64,000 nt of DNA from Streptomyces sp. A2-16 (GTDB lineage Bacteria > Actinomycetota > Actinomycetes > Streptomycetales > Streptomycetaceae), in the NCBI RefSeq assembly GCF_018128905.1, contig NZ_CP063808.1, positions 1,054,001 to 1,118,000 of the forward strand, written 5' to 3'. Under the pieces are notes generated by a model. It was not told the DNA's origin and did not search any database. It saw nothing but the letters and a program-made list of their open reading frames with translations. Each line of letters opens with the position of its first letter. Position 1 is the first letter of the stretch. Position numbers and translations under genes: made by a program. This document shows positions 35,208 to 43,543 of this stretch, piece by piece.

Positions 35208-35606
35208 GTGCTGAGACGCAACTCCTTCCGGCTGCCCCGGCATCCGGCTTCCGTCGGTCTCGCCCGGCGCAGGGTCCGGGACCATCTGGCCGACTGGGGG
35301 CACGGACCGGACGATCCCGCGCTGGCCGACGCGATCCTGCTGGTGTCGGAACTGGCCACCAACGTGGTGCGCCACGGGCCGCTCCTGGAGCGGGAGTTCG
35401 AGGTCGCGGTGACCGCCCTCGCGGACGGCTCCTGCCTCATAGAGGTCTCCGACGAGGGCCGGCTGGAACCCCGGCTGCGGGTGGTCGGCGAGTTCGAGGA
35501 GACCGGCCGCGGACTGCATCTGGTGGAGAACATCGCTGCCGCGTGGGGCGTGTGGAGCCGGGGACGGCACGGTCAGACCGTCTGGGCCCTGGTGATGGCC
35601 CACTGA
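35208..35606 (+). CDS. RsbW-like ATP-binding (HATPase_c_2) regulatory protein
   Basis: This 132-residue stand-alone GHKL ATPase domain is of the kind found in anti-sigma factors and Streptomyces regulators. The N box is VSELATNVVRHG, the G1-type motif is VSDEGRLEPRLR, and the G2-type motif is ETGRGLHLVENIAAAWG. It starts like many Streptomyces members (RLPRHPASVGLARRRVRDHL). It may phosphorylate an anti-anti-sigma protein or act without kinase activity. No partner sigma or STAS gene is adjacent. GTG 35208 follows GAGGAG. Confidence 0.9.
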   Translation: MLRRNSFRLPRHPASVGLARRRVRDHLADWGHGPDDPALADAILLVSELATNVVRHGPLLEREFEVAVTALADGSCLIEVSDEGRLEPRLRVVGEFEETGRGLHLVENIAAAWGVWSRGRHGQTVWALVMAH

Positions 35607-35624
35607 GCGGACGTACGCGTGAGG

Positions 35625-37079
35625 TCACCGCCCCTCGCACGCCCGCACCGGCAGCGTGACCGTCACCGCCAGCCCCTCGCCCGGGGCCGTGCGGACCGCC
35701 ACCTCACCGCCGTGGGCCCGGACCACACCCTGCACGATCGCCAGACCGAGGCCGCTGCCCGCGCCGCCGCCCACCCTGAAGAACCGGTCGAAGACACGGG
35801 CCGCGTCGTCCGCGGGCAGCCCCGGACCCTCGTCCGCGACACACAGCCGTACGACCCCGTCCGCGCGCTCCACCCCCAGCCGCACCGGCACATCGGCGGG
35901 CGTGTGCGTGCGCACGTTGCCCACCAGGTTGCCCAGGACCTGTCTGAGCCCCGACTCGTCGGCCCGCACCAGCAGGGAGCCCTCGGCGGCGACCTCCACG
36001 GGACGGTCGGGCTGCTGCACCCGCAGGTCCTCGGCCGCGTCCCGCACCAGCCGGCTCAGGTCGACGTTCCTGAACCGCAGTTCGGGCTGCTGGTCGAGGC
36101 GGGCGAGGGTGAGCAGCTCGTCGACGAGCCGCCCCATCCGGTCGGTCTCGGCCAGGACTCGCGACCAGGCACGCTTGCGCTCGTCCGGGTCGGACAGCAT
36201 GCCCTTGTCGTACAGCTGGAGATAGCCGCGTATCGCGGACAGCGGGGTGCGCAGTTCGTGCGAGGCGTCGGCCACGAAGCTGCGCAGCTGGGCCGCGCTG
36301 CGCTCGCGCGTGCGGTACGCCGACTCGACCTGGTGGAGCATGGAGTTGAGGGCGACCCGCAGCTGCTCGACCTCCAGGGTGGTCTTGCAGCTGGAGGGGA
36401 TGCGCCGGGTCAGATCGCCCTCCGCGATCGCCGAGGAGGTCTCCACCATGTCCTCCAGCGGCCGCATCCGGCGCCGGACGCTGAACATCGTCAGACAGGC
36501 CAGCAGCGCGAGCAGCAGGCTCCCGATCGCGAGGTCGAGTTTGACGGCCTTGGCGACGCCCTGGTGCAGGACGTCGGTGGGCGCGGCGAGCAGGACGTAA
36601 CTGCCGTCGCCGAGCCGGGCCGCGGTGGTGCGGTAGGCGGAGCCGTTCATGCTGACTTCGTGCGGTTCGGAGTCGGCGACCAGCGCGCGCGGGTCGCCCA
36701 CCGCCTTCGCCAGGTCCCGCTGGGACTCGGTCGGGTCGAAGCCGAGGATGCCGACGGGTTCGCCCCGGCCGTCGACGGCCGCGAAGACGGTCTCCGGCGA
36801 GCGCTCCTCGTCCTCCGGCGCGGGCATGAGCCGGTCGCGGACGAAGCCCAGCATGCCCAGCGAGTCGATCTGCCGCAGGGTGAGTTGTGAACCGCCCAGG
36901 GAGTCGCGGGTCTTGATGAGTTGAGTGTCGATCTGGTCGAGCAGGTAGTACCGCATGCCCATCACGCTCACGGCGGTCGCCGCGACGATGCCGATCGCGA
37001 GCAGCACCACATTGGCCAACGTCAGCTTGCCGCGCAGGGAGTGGATGCCGTGCCGGTGACGAAGCGTGCGGAACCTCAT
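35625..37079 (-). CDS. Two-component sensor histidine kinase
   Basis: This is a 484-residue membrane sensor kinase. One helix near the N-terminus (TLANVVLLAIGIVAATAVSV) and one at about residues 175-195 (DLAIGSLLLALLACLTMFSV) bracket an extracellular domain of about 130 residues. HAMP (RRRMRPLEDMVETSSAIAEG) follows, then the H-box SHELRTPLSAIRGYLQL with H274. The ATPase domain has N (VLGNLVGNVRTHT), G1 (VADEGPGLP) and G2 (GSGLGLAIVQG) motifs. It overlaps the response regulator by four bases (ATGA). The pair is divergent from an MMPL transporter gene, a likely target. Confidence 0.95.
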   Translation of the reverse strand: MRFRTLRHRHGIHSLRGKLTLANVVLLAIGIVAATAVSVMGMRYYLLDQIDTQLIKTRDSLGGSQLTLRQIDSLGMLGFVRDRLMPAPEDEERSPETVFAAVDGRGEPVGILGFDPTESQRDLAKAVGDPRALVADSEPHEVSMNGSAYRTTAARLGDGSYVLLAAPTDVLHQGVAKAVKLDLAIGSLLLALLACLTMFSVRRRMRPLEDMVETSSAIAEGDLTRRIPSSCKTTLEVEQLRVALNSMLHQVESAYRTRERSAAQLRSFVADASHELRTPLSAIRGYLQLYDKGMLSDPDERKRAWSRVLAETDRMGRLVDELLTLARLDQQPELRFRNVDLSRLVRDAAEDLRVQQPDRPVEVAAEGSLLVRADESGLRQVLGNLVGNVRTHTPADVPVRLGVERADGVVRLCVADEGPGLPADDAARVFDRFFRVGGGAGSGLGLAIVQGVVRAHGGEVAVRTAPGEGLAVTVTLPVRACEGR

Positions 37080-37777
37080 GCGAGCCCGTATCCGACACCC
37101 CGCCGGGTGGTGATCACCGGCGGGCCCAGGGCGTCCAGCTTGCGCCGCAGATAGCTGATGTAGGTCTCGACGACGGTCGACTCGGGCGGGGTGTGCTCGT
37201 ACTGCCAGACATGGCGCAGGAGTTGCTCCTTGGGGACGATCCGGCCGCCGTTGCGCACCAGGAAGCGCAGCAGTGCGTACTCGGTGGGGGTGAGCTGGAC
37301 CGTGCGGCCGTCGCGGTGCACCGAGTACGTCGTCTCGTCCAGCTCCAGGTCGCCGTAGTGCAGCGGCGGGCGCTGCGGCAGGACGTCGGCAGGGCGGGTG
37401 CGGCGCAGGACCGCGGTGATCCTGGCGACGACCTCGTCGATGTTGAACGGCTTGGTGATGTAGTCGTCACCGAAGCCGAGGGCGCCGACGATCTCGGCGG
37501 GCGAGTCCCGCGCCGTGAGGAAGACCAGGGCCAGGTCGGGCCGCCGCTCGCGCAGTTCACGGCCGAGGGCCCGGCCGTCGCCGTCGGGCAGCATGACGTC
37601 GAGCAGGGCCGCGTCCGGGCGGGTCCGGTCGGTGAGCGCGAGCGCCTCACGGACGGAGCCCGCGACCATCACCTCGAACCGGTGGTAGCGCAGGGCGATG
37701 GCCAGGACGTCGGCGATGCTCTCCTCGTCCTCCACCACCAGCACGGTGCCCGGACTTCTCGTCTCTCCCCCAGTCAT
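37076..37777 (-). CDS. OmpR-family response regulator
   Basis: This 233-residue regulator has a receiver domain (VLVVEDEESIADVLAIAL, phospho-acceptor D60 in AALLDVMLPDGDG, switch Thr in VFLTARD, Lys in DDYITKPFN) and a C-terminal winged helix (VQLTPTEYALLRFLVRNGGR to TYISYLRRKLD and TTRRGVGYGL). It is the partner of the downstream kinase. The gap to the divergent MMPL gene is 158 bases and contains CCCAGG-A-CCTGGG (37889-37901), a possible binding site. No obvious tandem operator for the regulator could be fixed. Confidence 0.95.
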   Translation of the reverse strand: MTGGETRSPGTVLVVEDEESIADVLAIALRYHRFEVMVAGSVREALALTDRTRPDAALLDVMLPDGDGRALGRELRERRPDLALVFLTARDSPAEIVGALGFGDDYITKPFNIDEVVARITAVLRRTRPADVLPQRPPLHYGDLELDETTYSVHRDGRTVQLTPTEYALLRFLVRNGGRIVPKEQLLRHVWQYEHTPPESTVVETYISYLRRKLDALGPPVITTRRGVGYGLA

Positions 37778-37935
37778 GCCCCCAGTATCGGCCGGGCCAC
37801 TGACAGTCGGGCCGGTTCGCGCTTTGGAGTTCCTTGAGAGTCATGGGCATCTCGTGTCCACGCGCGCGTGCCGCAGCCAATCCTGTTGCCCAGGACCTGG
37901 GGGACCGACCGACGACCGACAGGGGAGTGTGGAGC

Positions 37936-40362
37936 GTGGCGGTATTGGCACGCTGGTGCTATCGGCACCGGCTGGTGGTCCTGTTGCTGTGGGTGGGGGC
38001 GTTGTTCGGGCTCGGCGCGGCGGGCACGTCCGCGGGCACGAACTACGCGGACGTGTTCTCGCTGCCCAACACGGACTCCAAGACGGCGTACGACCTGATG
38101 GCGAAGGCCTTCCCGGAGCGCGCGGGCGACACCGACACCGTGGTGTGGAAGGTCGACGAGGGCTCCGTACGGGACGACTCCGTACGGTCCCGGATCGAGC
38201 CCGTGCTGAAGGAGATCGGGGCGATGAAGGGCGTCGGCGAGGTCACCGACCCCTACGCGGCACAGGGCGGGGCGCAGGTCAGCAAGGACGGGCGGATCGC
38301 GTACGCCCAGGTCACCTTCGCCGAGCAGGCGAACGCCGTACCGAAGGACCTGGTGCAGGACGTCGTCGACGCGGCGGAGCACGCGCGCGGGGACGGCCTT
38401 CAGGTCGAACTGGGCGGACAGGCCATCACGCGCGTGCAGGAGCCGCCCACCGGCACCGCCGAGATCGTCGGCATCCTCGCGGCGGCCGTCGTGCTGTTCC
38501 TGGCCTTCGGCTCGCTCTTCGCGATGCTGCTGCCGATCCTGGTGGCCCTGTTCGGCGTGGGCACCGGCGTGTTCTCCACGACGCTGATCAGCCATGTCAC
38601 CAACGTGCCCGAACTCGCCTCGCTGCTCTCCACTCTGATCGGCCTCGGCGTCGGCATCGACTACGCCCTGTTCATCGTGACCCGGCACCGCAAGGGCATC
38701 CAGCGCGGCCTGGACCCCGAGGAGGCGGCGGTCACCGCCCTCAACACCTCAGGGCGGGCGGTGCTGTTCGCGGGCGGCACGGTGTGCATCGCGCTGGCCG
38801 GCATGCTGGTGACCAACCTGCGCTTCCTGGACGGCGTGGTCATCGGCACCTCGCTGACCGTCGTCCTCAGCGTGCTCGCGGCCGTGACGCTGCTGCCCGC
38901 GCTCCTGGGCCTTCTGGGCCACCGGGTGCTCAGCCGCCGCCAGCGGCGCAGGCTGGCCGCGAGCGGCCCCGACACGGACCGCCCGAGCGGCCTCGCCGCC
39001 CGCTGGTCCGCGACCGTGGAACGCCGCCCGCGCGCGGTGGCCGTCCTCGCGGTCGCCGTGATGGCGCTGCTCGCCCTGCCGCTGCTGTCCCTGCGCCTCG
39101 GGACCGTCGACCAGGGCAACGACGAGGCCTCGTCGACCACCAGGAAGGCCTACGACCTGCTCGCCGAGGGCTTCGGTCCCGGCTTCAACGGCCCCCTCCA
39201 GGTCGTCGTGAACGGCGACGCGGGCGCGTCCCTGGTGACGGCGATCCGCGAGACGGACGGCGTGGCCCAGGCGGCCTCCGCGCCCCCCGCGGGCGGCATC
39301 ACGGTCATCCAGGTCGTCCCGACGACCTCACCGCAGGCCAAGGAGACCGACGAACTCATCGACACCCTGCGCGACGAGGTGATCCCGCAGGCGGGCGTCC
39401 AAGCGCACGTGGGCGGCGTCACGGCGGTCTCCAAGGACTTCGCGTCGGTGACGGCGGACCGGCTGCCGTACTTCATCGCGACGATCATCGGCCTAGGCTT
39501 CCTGCTGCTCCTGATCGCGTTCCGCTCGATCGTGGTCCCGCTGACCGCGGCCCTCATGAACCTGATCGCGGCGGCGGCCTCCTTCGGTGTCCTGGTCGCG
39601 ATCTTCCAGTGGGGCTGGGGCCTCGACCTGCTCGGACTCGGCAAGGAGGGCCCCATCGCGGCCTTCCTCCCGATCATCATGCTGTCGCTCCTGTTCGGCC
39701 TGTCCATGGACTACCAGGTGTTCCTGGTCAGCCGGATGCACGAGGAGTGGGTGCACACGAGGGACAACGCGCGCGCGGTGCGCGTGGGTCTTGCCGAGAC
39801 CAGCAGGGTCATCAACTCCGCCGCTTTGATCATGGTCTGCGTGTTCCTGGCGTTCGTGCTCAGCGGCGACTACGGGGCCGCCATGGCGGGCGTCGGACTC
39901 GCTGCCGCGGTCGCCCTGGACGCCTTCATCCTGCGCACGGCCCTGGTACCGGCCGCGATGCATCTGCTCGGCAACGCCAACTGGTGGCTGCCCGCATGGC
40001 TGGAGAAGCGGCTGCCGCACCTGGCGGTGGAGCCGAAGGAGGAAGCGGCGGCGGCGCCCTCGGACAGGGCCCGCGCGGAGAGCGGCCCTGCATCGGCCGT
40101 CCACGGCTTCGTCCGTACGGTAGAAGGTGAGCCCGTGGAGGGCGCGGCCGTCACGCTGCTGTCGGGCGGGGGCCGTCAGCTGGACCGGGTGGAGTCATTG
40201 GCCGACGGCTCGTACATCGTCTCGGTCCCGGCGCCGGGGACGTATCTGCTGGCGGCCACGGCGCCCTCGTACGGCTCACGCGCGCGGCACGTCGTCGTGG
40301 GGGAGGGGCCGCTGGTGTACGACGTCGAGCTGGCCGAGGGCGAGGTCGACGCCGTCAACTGA
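37936..40362 (+). CDS. MMPL/RND family transporter with C-terminal beta-sandwich extension
   Basis: This is an 808-residue membrane transporter of the MMPL type with two halves, each of one helix, a large extracellular loop and five further helices. Family segments include LIGLGVGIDYALFIVTRHRK in the first half and LLFGLSMDYQVFLVSRMHEE in the second, with the proton-relay Asp-Tyr pairs. After the last helix, residues about 723-808 form an extra domain that opens HGFVRTVEGEPVEGAAVTLL and continues ADGSYIVSVPAPGTYLL. That is the pattern of carboxypeptidase regulatory-like/CnaB folds, and it should be cytosolic. GTG 37936 was chosen after AGGGGAG. It probably exports a lipid or drug under the neighbouring regulators. 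Confidence 0.93.
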   Translation: MAVLARWCYRHRLVVLLLWVGALFGLGAAGTSAGTNYADVFSLPNTDSKTAYDLMAKAFPERAGDTDTVVWKVDEGSVRDDSVRSRIEPVLKEIGAMKGVGEVTDPYAAQGGAQVSKDGRIAYAQVTFAEQANAVPKDLVQDVVDAAEHARGDGLQVELGGQAITRVQEPPTGTAEIVGILAAAVVLFLAFGSLFAMLLPILVALFGVGTGVFSTTLISHVTNVPELASLLSTLIGLGVGIDYALFIVTRHRKGIQRGLDPEEAAVTALNTSGRAVLFAGGTVCIALAGMLVTNLRFLDGVVIGTSLTVVLSVLAAVTLLPALLGLLGHRVLSRRQRRRLAASGPDTDRPSGLAARWSATVERRPRAVAVLAVAVMALLALPLLSLRLGTVDQGNDEASSTTRKAYDLLAEGFGPGFNGPLQVVVNGDAGASLVTAIRETDGVAQAASAPPAGGITVIQVVPTTSPQAKETDELIDTLRDEVIPQAGVQAHVGGVTAVSKDFASVTADRLPYFIATIIGLGFLLLLIAFRSIVVPLTAALMNLIAAAASFGVLVAIFQWGWGLDLLGLGKEGPIAAFLPIIMLSLLFGLSMDYQVFLVSRMHEEWVHTRDNARAVRVGLAETSRVINSAALIMVCVFLAFVLSGDYGAAMAGVGLAAAVALDAFILRTALVPAAMHLLGNANWWLPAWLEKRLPHLAVEPKEEAAAAPSDRARAESGPASAVHGFVRTVEGEPVEGAAVTLLSGGGRQLDRVESLADGSYIVSVPAPGTYLLAATAPSYGSRARHVVVGEGPLVYDVELAEGEVDAVN

Positions 40363-40368
40363 GCTGAG

Positions 40369-41106
40369 CTACGCCTTCCTGCCGGGGTCCGGCATCGCCT
40401 TCGTCATCCCCGGCAGGAAGTCCGTGAACAGCTCGTGCACCTCCCGCACGAGCGGCCTGAGCACCCGGAACCGGGCCAGCGACACGCCCCTCGCGGTGAG
40501 CCGGGCACCTCGCTCCGCGAGCCGGTAGCTCCGCTCGCGGCCCTCCGTGCGGTCGAAGATCCAGTACAGGACGAGGCCCATCTGGGAGAGCCACAGCAAC
40601 TCGGGCAGGATGTCCCGGAGTTCCTCGGGCACCTTGGTCCTCGTCGCGCCCCGCAGCACCTCCCGGTGCACCGAGATGGCCTCCACGCGCGCGTGCTCCG
40701 ACTCGGGCGAGAAGGGGCTGAGCGGGCTGTCGGGGTCGGCGGCGTTCTTGAAGAACTGCACCGCGAACTCGTGGTACGGCTGCGCGATGTCCAGCCACAC
40801 CTTCAGCACCCCCGCGAGCCGCGCCTCCAGGTCGTTCTCCTGGGCCAGGACCTCCCGGACCGCCACCTGGTGCTCGGCGGCGATCCGGTCGTAGAAACCC
40901 TGGATCAGGTGCTCCTTGCCCGCGAAGTAGTAGTAGGCGTTGCCGACGGAGACACCGGCCTCCTGAGCGATGGCCCGCATGGTGGTCTTGTCGTACCCCC
41001 GCTCCTGGAACAGCCGCATGGCCGTCTCCAGGATCAGCGCGCGAGTCTGCTCGGACTTGGTGGACGGCGCGGAGCCCTCTTCGGGGCCTTCGTTCTTGGC
41101 GGGCAC
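40369..41106 (-). CDS. TetR family transcriptional regulator
   Basis: This 245-residue repressor has an N-terminal HTH: TRALILETAMRLFQERGYDK, then TMRAIAQEAGVSVGNAYYYF. The C-terminal ligand domain has YWIFDRTEGRERSYRLAERG near its end, a form common in Streptomyces TetR proteins. It is convergent with the MMPL gene (six bases between ends) and follows the DCC/membrane-protein operon on the same strand after 11 bases. Two perfect TTGAAC-N2-GTTCAA operators lie upstream of that operon, so the regulator is the natural candidate to bind them. GTG 41106 lacks a ribosome site and is probably translated by coupling or as a leaderless message. Confidence 0.92.
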   Translation of the reverse strand: MPAKNEGPEEGSAPSTKSEQTRALILETAMRLFQERGYDKTTMRAIAQEAGVSVGNAYYYFAGKEHLIQGFYDRIAAEHQVAVREVLAQENDLEARLAGVLKVWLDIAQPYHEFAVQFFKNAADPDSPLSPFSPESEHARVEAISVHREVLRGATRTKVPEELRDILPELLWLSQMGLVLYWIFDRTEGRERSYRLAERGARLTARGVSLARFRVLRPLVREVHELFTDFLPGMTKAMPDPGRKA

Positions 41107-41117
41107 AACAGGAGAGC

Positions 41118-41630
41118 CTAGCCAGTGGCGCAGGTGCCGTTGCCGCACCCCGGTGGAGTGTGGGTCCAGCCCAGACTCGGGTCGTACGACCACCCGTCCT
41201 TCCGCCGGTACACCCGCCCGCCCCACCCCGGCTCGCCCGGACGCGTCCCGCCCCACTGCGCCCCGCGCCACTTCGCCGCGGCGAGCACGGCTCCCCTGGC
41301 GAACCGCGCACCCGACGGGGTGCTGAAGCGATGCGCGAGTCCCCTGTGCTCGCGCAGCGCCCAGAGGGTGACGATCCAGGCGGCCGTGCCGCGGTAGACC
41401 TGTCCGGAGTCGCCGACCACGGTGATCTCGTCGAGCGTGGCGCCGTGGTCGAGCCCGGGGAAGCGCCGCCGGGCCTCCTCGGAGGCGGCCGACACCAGCT
41501 CGAGCGGCACCAGCTGCGGCTGCCGTACGAGCCAGTCGCGCAGGAAGGCGCACAGCGAGCACTCGGCGTCGTAGAGGACGGTGAGCCGGCGGACCGGGAC
41601 CCGGTCCGCCGTGATGGCGTTCGCCGTCAT
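41118..41630 (-). CDS. DCC family (DUF393) thiol-disulfide oxidoreductase-like protein
   Basis: This 170-residue protein is of the DCC family. The defining motif is VLYDAECSLCAFLRDWL, a DxxC-x2-C site near residue 20, followed by LVSAASEEARRRFPGL and WIVTLWALREH. DCC proteins are presumed thioredoxin-like oxidoreductases with unknown partners. The C-terminal 45 residues are Gly/Trp-rich and end in CGNGTCATG, with two more Cys that could form a disulfide. It overlaps the preceding membrane-protein gene by four bases (ATGA). Confidence 0.9.
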   Translation of the reverse strand: MTANAITADRVPVRRLTVLYDAECSLCAFLRDWLVRQPQLVPLELVSAASEEARRRFPGLDHGATLDEITVVGDSGQVYRGTAAWIVTLWALREHRGLAHRFSTPSGARFARGAVLAAAKWRGAQWGGTRPGEPGWGGRVYRRKDGWSYDPSLGWTHTPPGCGNGTCATG

Positions 41631-42022
41631 GCCCGCACCCAGTCCTGCGGCGCGACCGGCGGCACCTGCTCACGCTCCATGGCACCCCGCCGCCGGATCC
41701 GGTTGAGGACGTACACGTTGGCCAGGTGCATCACTCCGAGCACCAGCAGCACCACGCCCAGCTTGGTCGACAGGGCCTCGAAGACACCGCGGGTGTCCTC
41801 GATGGTCCCGTCGCCGCTCAGGTAGAGCGCGACGAAACCGAGGTTCACGAGGTAGAAGCCGACCACCAGGAGGTGGTTGACGGCCTCGGCGAGCTTCTCG
41901 TTCCCGCGCAGCACGTCGGCGAGGAAGACCCGTCCGTTCCTGCTGAGCGTGCGGGCCACCCAGACGGTCAGGGCGATGCTGACGACGAGGTAGATGACGT
42001 AGGCGACGACCGTGCGGTCCAT
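41627..42022 (-). CDS. Small membrane protein in DCC operon
   Basis: This 131-residue protein has three hydrophobic helices: AYVIYLVVSIALTVWVA, LLVVGFYLVNLGFVALYLSG and LGVVLLVLGVMHLANVYVL. The first loop VARTLSRNGRVFLADVLRGN and the stretch EAVNHLLVVGFYLVNLGF are typical of a conserved Streptomyces membrane protein found next to DUF393 genes. Function is unknown. It is the first gene of the unit, 15 bases after one of two TetR-type palindromes. Confidence 0.85.
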   Translation of the reverse strand: MDRTVVAYVIYLVVSIALTVWVARTLSRNGRVFLADVLRGNEKLAEAVNHLLVVGFYLVNLGFVALYLSGDGTIEDTRGVFEALSTKLGVVLLVLGVMHLANVYVLNRIRRRGAMEREQVPPVAPQDWVRA

Positions 42023-42037
42023 GCGCCTCCCCCTTCT

Positions 42038-42095
42038 TGAACGCGTTCAAAACGCTGACGGGAGAGACTCTAGACCTGCTTTTGAACGTGTTCAA
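42038..42095. promoter_or_regulatory. Two perfect TTGAAC-N2-GTTCAA operators
   Basis: TTGAACGCGTTCAA (42038-42051) and TTGAACGTGTTCAA (42082-42095) are perfect in both arms and lie 44 bp apart, about four helical turns. They stand in front of the membrane-protein/DCC/TetR unit, between the likely promoter and the start codon. They are typical TetR-family sites, and the last gene of the unit encodes a TetR protein, so negative autoregulation is likely. Confidence 0.82.
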
Positions 42096-42141
42096 CTCGC
42101 CTGCGGAGAGGTGTGCGTCACGTTGCGCCGCGCACCTCGCC

Positions 42142-42552
42142 TCAGGCGCGCCGGGCGAGTTCCGGACGCTTGGTGTAGTCGGTGAACCCGAGGACGTTCC
42201 CCCAGGGGTCGGCGACCTCGACGGTCCAGCCGGTGGCCACGGAGAAGGGCTCGTCCAGCAGCTCGACACCGGCCGAGCGCAACTCCCGGGCGGCGGTCCT
42301 GGCGTCCGGCACCTCCAGCCACACGCGCGTGGCGGGCCACGGCGGCGGCCGGTGCCCGAGTCCCTCCTCCTGCCGGAGCAGGATCCCGGGCGTCTCCCCG
42401 CCGACCTTCAGCAGTGCGATCCCGGCCTCGTCGAGCCGGAACCCCACCGTGAAGCCCGCGCGCTCGTAGAAGGGGACGGCCTCGCCGAGGTCCCCGACGG
42501 GCAGCAGCACGTTGTCGAAACCGAGCAGTTCGTACGACTGGTCATCTGACAT
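42142..42552 (-). CDS. VOC family (glyoxalase/bleomycin resistance-like) protein
   Basis: This 136-residue protein is of the vicinal oxygen chelate fold with two beta-alpha-beta-beta-beta units: FDNVLLPVGDLGEAVPFYER in the first, TRVWLEVPDARTAARELRSAG with VEVADPWGNVLGFTDY in the second. The metal ligands His/Glu of glyoxalase I are only partly evident (the first position is Asn, FDNV), so it may not be a glyoxalase. It probably binds or modifies a small metabolite or confers drug resistance by sequestration. Upstream context is divergent to the TM2-protein gene. Confidence 0.88.
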   Translation of the reverse strand: MSDDQSYELLGFDNVLLPVGDLGEAVPFYERAGFTVGFRLDEAGIALLKVGGETPGILLRQEEGLGHRPPPWPATRVWLEVPDARTAARELRSAGVELLDEPFSVATGWTVEVADPWGNVLGFTDYTKRPELARRA

Positions 42553-42678
42553 GTCGTCAGATTAAGCGGGAGGTGACGGAACGGGCTTCTGCGACGCGGT
42601 GTCCGTCGGGCATGATGACCGGGCGCATTGTCGTCTTTTCGCGGGTCCTCCCGCTTCGGCCCCCAGGAGCAGTCCCTC

Positions 42679-43125
42679 TTGAGCGAACAGCACGGTCACG
42701 ACCACCACGGTCATGATCACCACCGCCACGAACAGCAGGCCGGCCCGCAGGACGAACCGCCGCAGGGATATCAGCAGCAGGGATTCCAGCAGCAGGGGTA
42801 TCCGCCGCCGGGCTACCCACCCCCGGGCTACCCGCCGCCGGGCTACTACCCGCCCCCGGGGACCTACACAGGCGATCCCAACGCCCCCTACGGCTACGAC
42901 CCGTACGGACGGCCGTACTCCGACAAGTCCAAGGTCATCGCGGGCATCCTCCAGCTCACCCTCGGCGGCTTCGGCGTCGGACGCTTCTACCTGGGCAACG
43001 TCGGGATGGGACTCGCGCAGCTCTTCACCTGCGGCGGCCTGGGCGTCTGGTCGCTGATCGACGGCATCCTCCTGCTCACCGGGAACGACCACACCGATGA
43101 ACACGGCCGGATCCTCCGCAGCTAG
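42679..43125 (+). CDS. TM2 domain protein with His-rich N-terminus
   Basis: This 148-residue protein starts with a His cluster (HGHDHHGHDHHRHE), continues with Gln-rich and PPGY repeats (GYPPPGYPPPGYPPPGY), and ends with a TM2 module (KSKVIAGILQLTLGGFGVGR, then FYLGNVGMGLAQLF) with two helices joined by a DxxL-type turn. TM2 proteins are small membrane proteins of unknown role. The His cluster could bind Ni or Zn. TTG 42679 was chosen because AGGAG precedes it by ten bases; TTG 42628 is a poorer alternative. It overlaps the next gene by 29 bases. Confidence 0.82.
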   Translation: MSEQHGHDHHGHDHHRHEQQAGPQDEPPQGYQQQGFQQQGYPPPGYPPPGYPPPGYYPPPGTYTGDPNAPYGYDPYGRPYSDKSKVIAGILQLTLGGFGVGRFYLGNVGMGLAQLFTCGGLGVWSLIDGILLLTGNDHTDEHGRILRS

Positions 43126-43543
43126 GACGGAGGGGCCCGAACCCCCGGCGACCGTACGGCGCTCCCTCCTCCGCCACCCCGCGACGGCACCCTCGGCGGT
43201 GCTCGCCGCGGGCGCCGCCGGTGCCGCGTACCTCTACCGCACCGATCCGCACGAGCCCGGCCACGTGCTCCCGCAGTGCCCCTTCCGCCTCCTCACCGGC
43301 CTGCTCTGTCCGGCCTGCGGCGGCACCCGCATGGTGTACGACCTGATGCACGGCCACTTCGCCGAGGCCTGGCTGGACAACCGGGCCCTGCTGCTCGCGT
43401 CGCCGTATGCCCTCTTCCTGCTGGGCCGCTGGGCGTGGGAGGGTCTGCACGGCCGCCGCTGGCGCCCCACGCTGAGCCCCCGGGCACAGGTGGCCGTCCT
43501 CGCGGTCGCGGTGACGTGGACGGTGGCCCGCAACCTCGCCTAG
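43097..43543 (+). CDS. DUF2752 family membrane protein
   Basis: This 148-residue protein has a DUF2752 core: CPFRLLTGLLCPACGGTRMV with the CP-x-C-G-G-T-R motif, followed by DLMHGHFAEAWLDNRALLL and another helix. A preceding helix (APSAVLAAGAAGAAYLY) and a last helix (VAVLAVAVTWTVARNL) anchor it. DUF2752 genes often follow TM2-domain genes, as here, and the pair overlaps by 29 bases. The conserved Cys pair suggests a metal or disulfide site; the function is unknown. Confidence 0.9.
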   Translation: MNTAGSSAARTEGPEPPATVRRSLLRHPATAPSAVLAAGAAGAAYLYRTDPHEPGHVLPQCPFRLLTGLLCPACGGTRMVYDLMHGHFAEAWLDNRALLLASPYALFLLGRWAWEGLHGRRWRPTLSPRAQVAVLAVAVTWTVARNLA

